Positions 10,540 through 18,551 of a DNA stretch of 64,000 bases are shown here, one piece after another. Below the pieces are notes generated by a model, which ran no database searches, had not been told where the DNA came from, and saw nothing but the letters and a program-made list of their open reading frames with translations. The DNA is taken from positions 62,001 through 126,000 of the forward strand of contig NZ_JALCYY010000002.1 in NCBI RefSeq assembly GCF_022690685.1. The letters run 5' to 3'. Position numbers and translations under genes: made by a program. This DNA comes from Anaeromyxobacter terrae (GTDB lineage: Bacteria > Myxococcota > Myxococcia > Myxococcales > Anaeromyxobacteraceae). Position 1 is the first letter of the stretch. Each line of letters begins with the position of its first letter.

Positions 10540-10750
10540 GGGGGTCTCCGGAGGGCGGGGTTCGGAAGGCGCGGGCATTTTATGAACTCGCGGCGGACCC
10601 GGAGCCACTTTGCGGCCTTCCGACCCCACGCGAGACGGATCGGAGGAATCGAGGAAGCGACGCCGTCGCGTCAAGCGAAAGCGTTGCGCGCTGCGCCAAC
10701 GTCACGAGGCTCCGGGAGCGGCGCGCCCGCGAGCGCGTTAACCTCGCGGC

Positions 10751-11143
10751 GTGCACGGCCTCCCGCCCCTCTCCGCGCTCCTCGCCCAGGAGCCCCTCTG
10801 GTCCCCCTCCCCCCCGGACGCCGCCCGCTTCGAGCGGGACGCCGGGGCGAGCCCACCGCCCGAGCTCGCGGCCGAGCTCCGCTGGTGGCGTGCGCTCGCG
10901 GCGGGCCGGGCGCACCGCTGGGACGAGGTCTCGGTTCTCGCCGAGGCGGGCCTCGGCCACCCGTTCTCGGAGCGCGAGACGGTCCGGCTCGCCTTCCTGC
11001 ACTGCCTCTCCGGGGACCTCGCCCAGGCGGAGCACCTCGTCGCGCAGGCGGTCCAGACCGCCAGCGACGAGGCCCTGCCCCGGCGCTTCGCCGAGTGGTG
11101 CGAGCAGGAGGGGCTCCTCGCCGCGGCGGCGCGTTTCAGGTGA
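10751..11143 (+). CDS. Small hypothetical protein, helical (TPR-like)
   Basis: A 130-residue acidic, leucine- and alanine-rich protein with no signal peptide. The pattern WWRALAAGRAHRWDEVSVLAEAGL, then LAFLHCLSGDLAQAEHLVAQAV, looks like paired helices of a TPR-type repeat, but no family assignment is secure. GTG start; no strong ribosome site is visible. It lies between two minus-strand genes and has normal codon bias. Confidence 0.55.
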   Translation: MHGLPPLSALLAQEPLWSPSPPDAARFERDAGASPPPELAAELRWWRALAAGRAHRWDEVSVLAEAGLGHPFSERETVRLAFLHCLSGDLAQAEHLVAQAVQTASDEALPRRFAEWCEQEGLLAAAARFR

Positions 11144-11317
11144 GCTCGGCGCACGCTCCCGGGCCTGCGGCGGGCGTCCTCGCTCCTTGCGCCTGCGACG
11201 CACTGCTAGGCGCCGCTGTGCGCGGCTCCCCTCGAAGGAGCGCCTCGGCGCGCGTCGCTGCGGTTGCCCGCCTCGGCTCCGGTTTCGTGCGCCTCGCGAG
11301 CTCGAAGGCTCGTGCGG

Positions 11318-12346
11318 TCAGTACCCGTGCCCGCCGCGGTGCTCGCCCTCGCGGATCTTGCCGCGGAAAACCCAGTAGATGAGGCCCGTGTAGCCGAGGA
11401 CGAACGGCATCCCCATCGCGGCGATGATCGCCATGTTGCGCAGGGTCGGGGCGGTGGAGGAGCCGTTGCGGATCGTGATCGACAGGGCGGGGTCGAGGCT
11501 CGAGGTGACGAGGTTCGGCCACTGGGCGAGCCCGAACAGCACGACGAGCCCGGCGACGGTCACCGCGGAGGAGGCGAACGCCTGGAAGTAGCGCCGCTGG
11601 TAGACGGCGCGCGGGACGTTCCCCGCCGCGACCACGTTCAGGACGACGACGCCCCACGCCCACGGCAGGTGGGCGAAGTTCGCCGTCGCGCGCGGGATGG
11701 CCACGAGCGTGAAGATCGTGGTGAGCAGGTAGAGCACCGAGAACACGCCCGCGGCGCTCCACGCCCAGCGGCGCACCTCCTCGTGCAGCTCCCCCTCCGT
11801 CTTGATGAGGAGCCACACCGCCCCGTGGAGCGCGAAGAGCGAGAGCGCGAAGGCGCCGACGAGGAGCGCGTACGGCGAGAGGAGCCCCGAGAGCGCCACC
11901 TGCGCCTCGCCGTCCGCGCGCACCGGCAGCCCCATCATGACGTTCCCGACCGCGGCGCCGAACAGGACCGGCGAGAGCGCGCTCGCGAGGAAGAACGCGA
12001 AGTCCCAGGTGTTGCGCCAGGCGCGCGACGGACGGCGGCTGCGGAACTCGATCGCCACGGCCCGGAAGATGAGCGCCAGGATGAGCAGCATGAGCGGCGT
12101 GTAGAGCACGCTGAAAGCCGTCGCGTACGCCCGCGGGAACGCGGCGAAGAGCGCGCCGCCGAAGGTGACGAGCCAGACCTCGTTCCCGTCCCACACCGGC
12201 CCGATCGCGTTCAGCATGACGCGGCGCTGCTCGTCCCGCCGCGCGAGGAGGTAGAGCGTCCCGACGCCGAGGTCGAAGCCGTCGAGCACCGCGTACCCGG
12301 CCAGCAGGACTCCGAGGAGGACGAACCAGAGCGCCTGGAGGTCCAT
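11318..12346 (-). CDS. cydB: Cytochrome bd quinol oxidase subunit II
   Basis: A 342-residue membrane protein with about eight to nine spans, starting with the family motif LAGYAVLDGFDLGVGTLY and followed by NAIGPVWDGNEVWLVTFGGALFAAFP. It is the structural partner of CydA in the terminal oxidase that reduces O2 with quinol in the inner membrane. Its ATG overlaps the cydA stop as TGATG, so translation is coupled. Length is somewhat shorter than the 379 residues of the E. coli protein, as is usual in short-Q-loop oxidases. No cydX-like ORF follows. Confidence 0.96.
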   Translation of the reverse strand: MDLQALWFVLLGVLLAGYAVLDGFDLGVGTLYLLARRDEQRRVMLNAIGPVWDGNEVWLVTFGGALFAAFPRAYATAFSVLYTPLMLLILALIFRAVAIEFRSRRPSRAWRNTWDFAFFLASALSPVLFGAAVGNVMMGLPVRADGEAQVALSGLLSPYALLVGAFALSLFALHGAVWLLIKTEGELHEEVRRWAWSAAGVFSVLYLLTTIFTLVAIPRATANFAHLPWAWGVVVLNVVAAGNVPRAVYQRRYFQAFASSAVTVAGLVVLFGLAQWPNLVTSSLDPALSITIRNGSSTAPTLRNMAIIAAMGMPFVLGYTGLIYWVFRGKIREGEHRGGHGY

Positions 12347-13764
12347 CACCGCCTCCCCTCGCCGGCGAGGTGGGAGCGCCCCGGCTCCTCGTAGGTGGCC
12401 GCGACGTCGGCGAGCTCCTTGCCGCCGGTGTGGTCCGGGGGCGGTACCGCCGGCGGCGGGCCGGCCTGGATCTTCGCGTTCATGACGTAGACCCAGACGA
12501 GGAAGAGGCCGACGTAGACGAGCCCGAACAGCACGACGGACTGGAGCACCTGGCCGCTCGTCACGGAGGGTGAGAACGAGTGCTCGGTGCGGAGCAGGTT
12601 CCACACCGTCCACGGCTGGCGGCCCACCTCCGCGACCACCCAGCCGAGCTGGTTCGAGGCGTAGGTGCCGAGCACCGCGAACACGAAGATCCACAGGAGC
12701 CAGCGCGTCCGGAAGAGCGTCCCCTTCCGCTGGAGCCACAGGCCGAGGAGCGTGAGCGCGATGAACGCCGTGCCGAGCGCGACCATCAGGTGGAAGGCGT
12801 AGAACGGCACGGCCACGGGCGGGCGCGCGTCGGGCGGCACCGAGGCGAGCCCCTGGATCGAGGCGGTGGGGTCGCCGTGAACGAGCAGCGAGAGGCCGCC
12901 GGGGATCGCGACGCCGAACGCCACCCGGCCCTCCTCCGGCCGCGGCACGCCGAACACGTGCAGGTCCGCCGGCCCGTCCTCGAAGTGCCCCTCCATCGCG
13001 GCGAGCTTCGGCGGCTGGTGCTCCGCGACGATGCGCGCGCTCTGGTCGCCGGTGACGAGCAGGAGCGCGGAGAAGATCGCCCCGAACCACAGCGCGACCG
13101 AGAAGCTCCGGCGCGCGAACTCCTCGTGCCGGCCGCGCAGGAGGTAGAAGGCCGAGATGCTGAGGACGAAGAACGCGCCGAGCACGTAGGCGCCGTTGAG
13201 GGTGTGCAGGAGCCTGCCCACCGTCGAGGGGTTCAGGACCGCGTCCCAGAACCCCGTGATCTCGGCGCGCCGCGCGGCGCCCTCGCCGACGACCCGGAAC
13301 CCGGCCGGCGTCTGCTGCCAGCTGTTCGCGACGATGATCCAGATCGCCGAGAAGACGGAGCCGAGCGCGACGAGCACCGCCGAGACGAAGTGCATCCGCG
13401 GCGACACCCGGTCCCAGCCGAAGACGAGCACGGCGAGGAAGCCCGACTCGAGGAAGAACGCGAAGATGCCCTCCGCCGCGAGCGCGGAGCCGAAGATGTC
13501 GCCCACGAAGACCGAGTAGCGCGACCAGTTCGTGCCGAACTGGAACTCCATCACGACGCCGGTCGCGACGCCGATGGCGAAGTTCGCCGCGAAGAGCGCG
13601 GTCCAGAAGTGCGCGGCCGAGTGGTAGACGGGATCCTTCGTCCGCAGGTACTTCCAGAGCAACACCGCGATGACCGCCGCGAGCCCGATGGTGAGCGGTG
13701 GGAACAGATAGTGAAACATGATCGTCAGCGCGAACTGCACGCGCGAGAGCGTGAGGACGTCCAT
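12346..13764 (-). CDS. cydA: Cytochrome bd quinol oxidase subunit I (short Q-loop type)
   Basis: The 472-residue heme subunit has the axial ligand histidine H18 in MFHYLFPPLTIGL, a second in GRLLHTLNGAYVLG, and the methionine of FYAFHLMVALG, corresponding to H19, H186 and M393 of E. coli. The GWVVAEVGRQPW signature and the EHSFSPSVTSGQV segment are also present. The protein is about 50 residues shorter than E. coli CydA because the quinol-binding loop is short, as in cyanide-insensitive-type oxidases. The ATG at 13764 is chosen since the family motif starts immediately (MDVLTLSRVQFALT). High-affinity O2 reduction would suit a facultative or microaerophilic host. Confidence 0.96.
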   Translation of the reverse strand: MDVLTLSRVQFALTIMFHYLFPPLTIGLAAVIAVLLWKYLRTKDPVYHSAAHFWTALFAANFAIGVATGVVMEFQFGTNWSRYSVFVGDIFGSALAAEGIFAFFLESGFLAVLVFGWDRVSPRMHFVSAVLVALGSVFSAIWIIVANSWQQTPAGFRVVGEGAARRAEITGFWDAVLNPSTVGRLLHTLNGAYVLGAFFVLSISAFYLLRGRHEEFARRSFSVALWFGAIFSALLLVTGDQSARIVAEHQPPKLAAMEGHFEDGPADLHVFGVPRPEEGRVAFGVAIPGGLSLLVHGDPTASIQGLASVPPDARPPVAVPFYAFHLMVALGTAFIALTLLGLWLQRKGTLFRTRWLLWIFVFAVLGTYASNQLGWVVAEVGRQPWTVWNLLRTEHSFSPSVTSGQVLQSVVLFGLVYVGLFLVWVYVMNAKIQAGPPPAVPPPDHTGGKELADVAATYEEPGRSHLAGEGRR

Positions 13765-13849
13765 CGGCGCTCCTTCGCGGGGAGGTCCCTCGCCGCGCGA
13801 GGGGTCGCTAGAAGGTGCGCCCCCCACGCCGGAGCGTGAAGGGAGAACC

Positions 13850-13880
13850 GCCCGTTCCCGGGGGGCCCCGCCGAACGGGC
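13850..13880. promoter_or_regulatory. Inverted repeat in the cydAB leader
   Basis: GCCCGTTC and GAACGGGC are perfect 8-bp arms separated by 15 bases that contain a further GGGGCCCC dyad. It lies about 85-115 bp upstream of the cydA ATG and could be an operator or a leader hairpin. No promoter hexamers were found next to it. Confidence 0.3.
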
Positions 13881-14021
13881 ATGCGCACCCGCGCGCGCGA
13901 CCTGATGCCCTCCGCCGGTTTGCTTACGCCTCGCGCGTGACTCGACACGGGCCTCCGGCGCCGGCAAGGAAACCCGACCCCTCACCCAGCGGCGCGCCGC
14001 CGCCCAGCACGCGGTGAGGCG

Positions 14022-14711
14022 TCAGCGAGCGGGCCCGCCGGGCTCCCGGTCCGGCGGCTCGCCCGTGCCGCCCTCCACCTCGACCCCGTAGCCCCGCGGA
14101 TCGAGGCCGTGGCGGAAGGCGATGCTGATCCGCGGCCCCGCCCGCGCGACCTTGGGGACGCAGTGCTGCCACGTCCGCTGCGTCCGGCCTCCGGTGACGA
14201 GCAGGTCGCCGCGGCCGAGCGCGAACGCGAGGGGCCGCCCCGCGCCCTTCCGGCGCAGGAGGAACCGGCGCGGCTCCCCGAGCGACACGAGCGCGACGAT
14301 GGGCTCCGCGATGCGCTTCTCGATCCGGTCGCCGTGCCACGCGACCCCGTCCCCGCCGTCGCGGTAGAGGTTGAACCCGGCGGAGTCGAGCTCGACGCCG
14401 TAACGGAGCGACAGCGCCCGCCGCATCTCGTCCACGATCACGGGCTCGAGCGGGACCCCGGACGCCGCGCTCCAGGGCGCCGTGAGCCGGGGCTCCTCCA
14501 CCTCCCGGTCGTACATCCAGCGCTTGCGCCGGCCCCAGCGCCGCGTGCGGAGGAGCTCCTCGAACAGCGCGTCGGAGCCGGAGACCCACCCCGGCGCGAC
14601 CTCGATCCAGCACTCCGCGTCGAGCTCGATGCGGCGCACCGCGCCGAACGAGCGGTCGAACGAGGGCGCGGCCGAGTCGAACAGCGAGGGCTGGAAGCGG
14701 ACGGACGTCAC
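14022..14711 (-). CDS. AlkB-like 2-oxoglutarate/Fe(II) dioxygenase
   Basis: The 229-residue protein has the jelly-roll iron ligands H126-x-D128 (AWHGDRI) and H183 (TWQHCVPK), and the 2-oxoglutarate-binding R194 with R200 (RISIAFR), plus the AlkB-specific NLYRDGGDGVAWHGD stretch. Length and motif spacing match ALKBH2/3-like bacterial proteins that reverse N-alkyl damage in DNA or RNA by oxidative demethylation. It lies alone between cydA and the quinone reductase gene. A Pro/Gly-rich C-terminal tail of about 20 residues is probably disordered. Confidence 0.9.
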   Translation of the reverse strand: MTSVRFQPSLFDSAAPSFDRSFGAVRRIELDAECWIEVAPGWVSGSDALFEELLRTRRWGRRKRWMYDREVEEPRLTAPWSAASGVPLEPVIVDEMRRALSLRYGVELDSAGFNLYRDGGDGVAWHGDRIEKRIAEPIVALVSLGEPRRFLLRRKGAGRPLAFALGRGDLLVTGGRTQRTWQHCVPKVARAGPRISIAFRHGLDPRGYGVEVEGGTGEPPDREPGGPAR

Positions 14712-14755
14712 CGCGGGGATCGATAACCCGGCCCGGCGGCGCCGCCACGGCCGCG

Positions 14756-15709
14756 TCAGCGCCCGATGGCGAGGACGAGCTTGCCGCGCCCGTGCCCGGA
14801 GTCGAGCCGGCGGTGGGCCTCGGCCGCCGCCTCCAGCGGGAGCACCGCGTCGACGAGCGGCCGGAGCTTACCCTGCTCCACCAGCCGCGCGAGCTCCTCG
14901 AGGCGCCGCCCCTCGCGCGAGAGGAACACGCCGTGGAGCGTCTGGTTCTTGAGGTAGAGCGGGGTGAGGTCGCCGTCGCAGCCGAGGATGGTAGCGATCC
15001 GGCCGAACGGGCGCGTCGCCTCGGTCGAGCCGGGCACCGTGCTGCCCCCCACGGTGGTGAGCACGGCGTCCACGCCCTGCCCGCCGGTCTCGCGGAGCGC
15101 GGCCTTCACGACGCTCTCGGCGCGGTAGTCCACGCAGACGTCCGCGCCGAGCGCGCGCAGCGTCTCCTGGTTGTCCGGGCCGGCGGTGGCGATGACGCGC
15201 GCCCCGGCCGCCTTCGCGATCTGGACCGCGAACGAGCCGACCCCGCCGGCGCCGCCGTGGATGAGCACCGTCTCCCCGACCTGCACCGCGAGGCGCCGCA
15301 CGAGCGCCTCGTACGCGGTCCCGCCCGCGAGCGGGATCGCCGCCGCCTCGGCGTGCGAGAGCCGCGCCGGCTTTCGGGCGGCGATCGCCGCGGGGACCAC
15401 GCCGTACTCGGCGTACGTGCCGTGCGGGTTTCCGAAGATCTCGGGCGTGTAGAACACCTCGTCGCCCTCGCGAAAGCGGGTGACGCCCGGGCCGACCGCC
15501 TCCACCACGCCGGACGCGTCGTAGCCGATGATCGCGGGGAGCTCGAGCTGCGCCCAGGTGCCGGAGTGCCGGATCTTGGCGTCGACCGGGTTGGTGCCCG
15601 ACGCGACGATGCGGACGAGGACCTCGCCGGGACCAGGGGTGGGCCTCGGGACCTCGCGGAGCTCGAGGACGTCCGGGCCGCCGAACTTCGGGAGCACGAT
15701 GGCGCGCAT
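14756..15709 (-). CDS. NAD(P)H:quinone oxidoreductase, zinc-independent MDR family
   Basis: A 317-residue medium-chain dehydrogenase/reductase. It has the GroES-like N-terminus (MRAIVLPKFGGPDVLELREVP) and the nucleotide loop HGGAGGVGSFAVQIAKAAGARV, typical of quinone or crotonyl reductases. It lacks the catalytic zinc ligands of alcohol dehydrogenases and the structural-zinc cysteine cluster. It is probably cytoplasmic and NADPH-dependent; the substrate is unknown. The start is supported by direct continuation into the conserved N-terminal motif. Confidence 0.88.
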   Translation of the reverse strand: MRAIVLPKFGGPDVLELREVPRPTPGPGEVLVRIVASGTNPVDAKIRHSGTWAQLELPAIIGYDASGVVEAVGPGVTRFREGDEVFYTPEIFGNPHGTYAEYGVVPAAIAARKPARLSHAEAAAIPLAGGTAYEALVRRLAVQVGETVLIHGGAGGVGSFAVQIAKAAGARVIATAGPDNQETLRALGADVCVDYRAESVVKAALRETGGQGVDAVLTTVGGSTVPGSTEATRPFGRIATILGCDGDLTPLYLKNQTLHGVFLSREGRRLEELARLVEQGKLRPLVDAVLPLEAAAEAHRRLDSGHGRGKLVLAIGR

Positions 15710-15813
15710 GCGGGCGAATTAGCCCCCTCGCGGCGCCGCCGCGGGCCGTCCTTGGGGCTGCGGCGACGAGCCCGTCCCGCGCCGGCGCGCCGGGGAGGAA
15801 CTAGGATTGGCAG

Positions 15814-16317
15814 GTGTCCAAGGCGTTCACGAGCGAGGAGACGCCCGATCTCGGCCCCATCGTGCGGGCGCCGCCGCGGGTCGCCCCCGGCGAGGTCAGG
15901 TACGTCACGCCGGAGGGGCACGCGGCGCTGCGCCAGGAGCTCGAGCGCCTTCGCGAGGCGCGGGCAGAGGCGGCATCGCTGCCCGAGCACGCGCGCGCCG
16001 CACGGCTCGCCGAGCTCGACCGGCGGGCCGCGCTCGTCGAGGGGACGCTCGCCGCCCTGACGGTGCTCGGCCCGGAGAGCGTGCCCGAGGGCCGGGTAGG
16101 GTTCGGAACGTGGGTGGTCGTCGAGGACGAGGATGGGCGCACGCACACCTGGCGGGTGGTGGGCCCGGACGAGGCCGACGCGCGCCGTGGGCTCGTCAGC
16201 GTGAGCTCTCCGGTGGCGCGCGCGCTCCTCGGACACGAGGCGGGCGACACCGTGGAGGTGGAGCTCCCTGCGGGGCGGCGGGAGTACACGCTGCTCGAGG
16301 TACCGCGCAGGAGGTAG
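15814..16317 (+). CDS. GreA/GreB-family transcript cleavage factor-like protein
   Basis: The 167-residue protein has a basic-acidic helical hairpin (VTPEGHAALRQELERLREARAEA to LDRRAALVEGTLAALTVL), followed by a FKBP-like C-terminal domain with GTWVVVEDEDGRTHTWRVVGPDEAD and ISVSSP-like VSVSSPVARALLGHEAGDTVEV. This is the GreA/GreB architecture, closer to GreB in its N-terminal extension. The family rescues backtracked RNA polymerase by inserting the coiled coil into the secondary channel. GTG start, transcribed divergently from the quinone reductase gene. Confidence 0.85.
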   Translation: MSKAFTSEETPDLGPIVRAPPRVAPGEVRYVTPEGHAALRQELERLREARAEAASLPEHARAARLAELDRRAALVEGTLAALTVLGPESVPEGRVGFGTWVVVEDEDGRTHTWRVVGPDEADARRGLVSVSSPVARALLGHEAGDTVEVELPAGRREYTLLEVPRRR

Positions 16318-16486
16318 CTCGCGCCCGCTTCGGGGCGTCCTTCAGCCTCGCGACCGAGCGCGTCCCCCGAACACGGGCGGCCGCCCCCCTCGCGTTGTCC
16401 GCAACGGCTCGGTAGCATCACTCCACCGTCCGGCGACGCGGCGCCTCCTCGCGCCCGCGGCGATCCGCCGGGCCGGTGAGCGTCGT

Positions 16487-17251
16487 ATGAGCGGAGCGGG
16501 GACGACCGCAGTCGGGTGGGCGCGTGGCCTCGCGGCCGCGGCGATGCTCGCCGCCGGCTGCATGGCGGGCCATGCGCCTCCGCCGCGCGAGACCGCCGCG
16601 CCGGGCGCCCCGCAGGCGATCTTCTTCGGCTCGAGCACGGTCGCCGGCACCGGCGCCTCCCGGCCGGATCGGCGCTGGACCACGCTCCTCGCGCGTCACG
16701 CAGGGTGGCGCGAGGTGAACGAAGGACTCCCGGGCTCGACGCTCACCGACGTGACGGGACGGCCCGCGCCATCGGGAGAGCTCCGCTGGCGCGCGCTCGC
16801 GACGAGTGGCGTTCACCCCGCCGTGGTGGTCGTGATGTACGGCGCGAACGACGCGATCGCCGGCGTGCCGCTCGGCGATGCTGGCGCGCCCGGGACGTTC
16901 CGGCACGCGGCCGCGTCCGTGCTGCGGGGACTCCGCGCCGAGTTCCCGCGGGCGGTGCTCGTCGTGTGCACGCCGCAGCCGGGGCGGCGGCTCGAACGCA
17001 CGCGCCGCGCGCCCTACGACGCCGCGCTCGCGGACGAGGCGCGGGCGGTCGGCGCAGTGGTGGTGCGCGGCGACGAGGCGTTCGCGGCGGACGCGCTGCC
17101 GCGCTTCGCGGCGGACACGATCCACCTCAATGACGCTGGCCACGCGGCGCTCGCCGCGCACATCGAGCGCGCGCTCCTCGACGCGCGCGTCATCCCGGAG
17201 CCGCACGTCGCGAACGCCGACTTCGGCGCCGACGGCGCGCTGATGCCGTGA
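16487..17251 (+). CDS. SGNH/GDSL-type hydrolase lipoprotein
   Basis: A 254-residue protein with a lipoprotein signal ending LAAGC25. The catalytic blocks of the SGNH family are in order: the nucleophile S50 in FFGSSTVAG, the glycine block EGLPGSTL (80-86), the oxyanion N121 in YGAND, and the D210-x-x-H213 pair in ADTIHLND. The family cleaves esters of acylated sugars, lipids or peptidoglycan; the periplasmic or outer-membrane-anchored location follows from the lipobox. It stands alone, convergent with the nitrilase-like gene. Confidence 0.85.
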   Translation: MSGAGTTAVGWARGLAAAAMLAAGCMAGHAPPPRETAAPGAPQAIFFGSSTVAGTGASRPDRRWTTLLARHAGWREVNEGLPGSTLTDVTGRPAPSGELRWRALATSGVHPAVVVVMYGANDAIAGVPLGDAGAPGTFRHAAASVLRGLRAEFPRAVLVVCTPQPGRRLERTRRAPYDAALADEARAVGAVVVRGDEAFAADALPRFAADTIHLNDAGHAALAAHIERALLDARVIPEPHVANADFGADGALMP

Positions 17252-17279
17252 AGCTCATTCGCGGATCGCGAGCTGTCGT

Positions 17280-18461
17280 CTAGCGCTCGCCGACCAGGAG
17301 CGGCGTGGCCGGGGCCGCCTCATCCGGCGCGCGCTCGCCCGGCCTCGAGACGACCCAGCGCCCCTCGGGGCCGGGCTTGAGGACCGCGTGGACCTTGAGC
17401 GAGATGCGGGAGGAGCGCGGATCGATCTCGTGGTGCTGCGGCAGGTTCAGGTAGTAGAGCCGCGTCGCGGCGCCGAACCGCAGCCGGCAGAGCGGCGCCC
17501 CGCCGAAGTCGTCCACCGAGTACTCCTCGTTGCGCACCGGCGCGAGCCGGTGATGCGGGCCGAGGACGACGGAGGACGCGCCATAGGTGGCTCCGGAGTC
17601 GCGCTCGCCCATGACGCTCTCGCCGGAGCAGTTGCCGAACACCGTCACCGTGTCGCGCACGCCGGGTGTGTCCTCGAGGTACTCGCCGTAGAAGCCCGAG
17701 AGGACGTCCCGGTAGACGCGGTGCTCGGGCTTGGGGTTGCTCTGCACGACGAAGAGCGCGTCGAGCGTCTGGCGCGATCGGAAGAACAGCTGGTTCGCGT
17801 GGTCGATGATCGCGCGGATGTTGGACTCGTAGAGGTTCCGATACACGTAGTCGAGGCAGACGAGCACCATGAAGTTGAACGGCGTCGCCTCGTTCCGGAA
17901 CAGGTAGAAGTGCCGGCCGCGGTACTGGTCCTCGTACTTGTCGAGGAACTCCTCGGCGCGGAACGGGTGCGTCTTCGCCTCTAGGAACACGCGCAGCCGG
18001 CCGTCCGCGTCCTTCACGGCCACGCACCCGACGTTCACGGGCACGTCGAGCACGTCGCCGGAGTCGATGTCGCGATCGACGAGCGGGATCGCCTCCCCAT
18101 TGTCGGACCTGAAGCGCTCGAGCAGCCCGCGGTAGGTCCTGAGCCGCACGTGCTCGAGCCCGAACATCGTCACGGTGCTCGGGCGGAAGCGTGTCGCGAC
18201 GAGATCGAGCAGGGCGTCCAGGCGCTCGATCGGGACGCAGCTCTCCGGGAGCATGAGGAAGTGGAGCTTCTTCAGGTTGCCCGGACCCTCGTCGACGAGG
18301 CCGAGGACGGAGCGGATGATCCGCCACTGCCCCTCCGGATCGGCGATCCGCCACCCCTCCTGCGTCCGTCGCAGGTGGTTCGGGATCTGCGCGATGAGGC
18401 AGTGGAGGTGGTGCCCGAGCGGGTACGCGAGCCTCAGCCGCTTGTCGATGATGCGGACCAT
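17280..18461 (-). CDS. Divergent nitrilase-superfamily (CN hydrolase fold) protein
   Basis: No standard annotation is obvious, but the 393-residue protein shows the nitrilase triad in the right order and spacing: E73 in LHFLMLPESC, K163 in FLEAKTHPF and C202 in MVLVCLDYVY. Downstream, TVTVFGNCSG to YGASSVVLGPHH resembles the closing strand of the fold. Nitrilase relatives cleave or form C-N bonds. The middle region contains an unusual insert (EEFLDKYEDQYRGRHFYLFR). It starts about 90 bp after the acyl-CoA synthetase gene on the same strand, with an inverted repeat between them. The substrate is unknown. Confidence 0.65.
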   Translation of the reverse strand: MVRIIDKRLRLAYPLGHHLHCLIAQIPNHLRRTQEGWRIADPEGQWRIIRSVLGLVDEGPGNLKKLHFLMLPESCVPIERLDALLDLVATRFRPSTVTMFGLEHVRLRTYRGLLERFRSDNGEAIPLVDRDIDSGDVLDVPVNVGCVAVKDADGRLRVFLEAKTHPFRAEEFLDKYEDQYRGRHFYLFRNEATPFNFMVLVCLDYVYRNLYESNIRAIIDHANQLFFRSRQTLDALFVVQSNPKPEHRVYRDVLSGFYGEYLEDTPGVRDTVTVFGNCSGESVMGERDSGATYGASSVVLGPHHRLAPVRNEEYSVDDFGGAPLCRLRFGAATRLYYLNLPQHHEIDPRSSRISLKVHAVLKPGPEGRWVVSRPGERAPDEAAPATPLLVGER

Positions 18462-18510
18462 CCGCTGAGGCTACGGTCCGCCTCATCCCGCCGTGAACCG
18501 CCCCCGGCGG

Positions 18511-18539
18511 GCTCGTGGCTCGACGGGCTCACCACGAGC
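18511..18539. repeat. Inverted repeat related to the TTCGACAGGCTCA family
   Basis: GCTCGTGG and CCACGAGC flank a 13-base loop just 3' of the acyl-CoA synthetase stop. The loop and right arm (18519-18541) match the core of the longer hairpin at 20414-20469 in about 18 of 23 positions. It could act as a transcription terminator or be a dispersed palindrome. Confidence 0.5.
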
Positions 18540-18551
18540 GGCACCGGCCTG

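Noticed and set aside
10580-11203. 207-codon minus-strand frame over the small helical protein gene
   Set aside because: Its product is low-complexity Arg/Gly/Glu, and the plus-strand frame has better protein-like composition.
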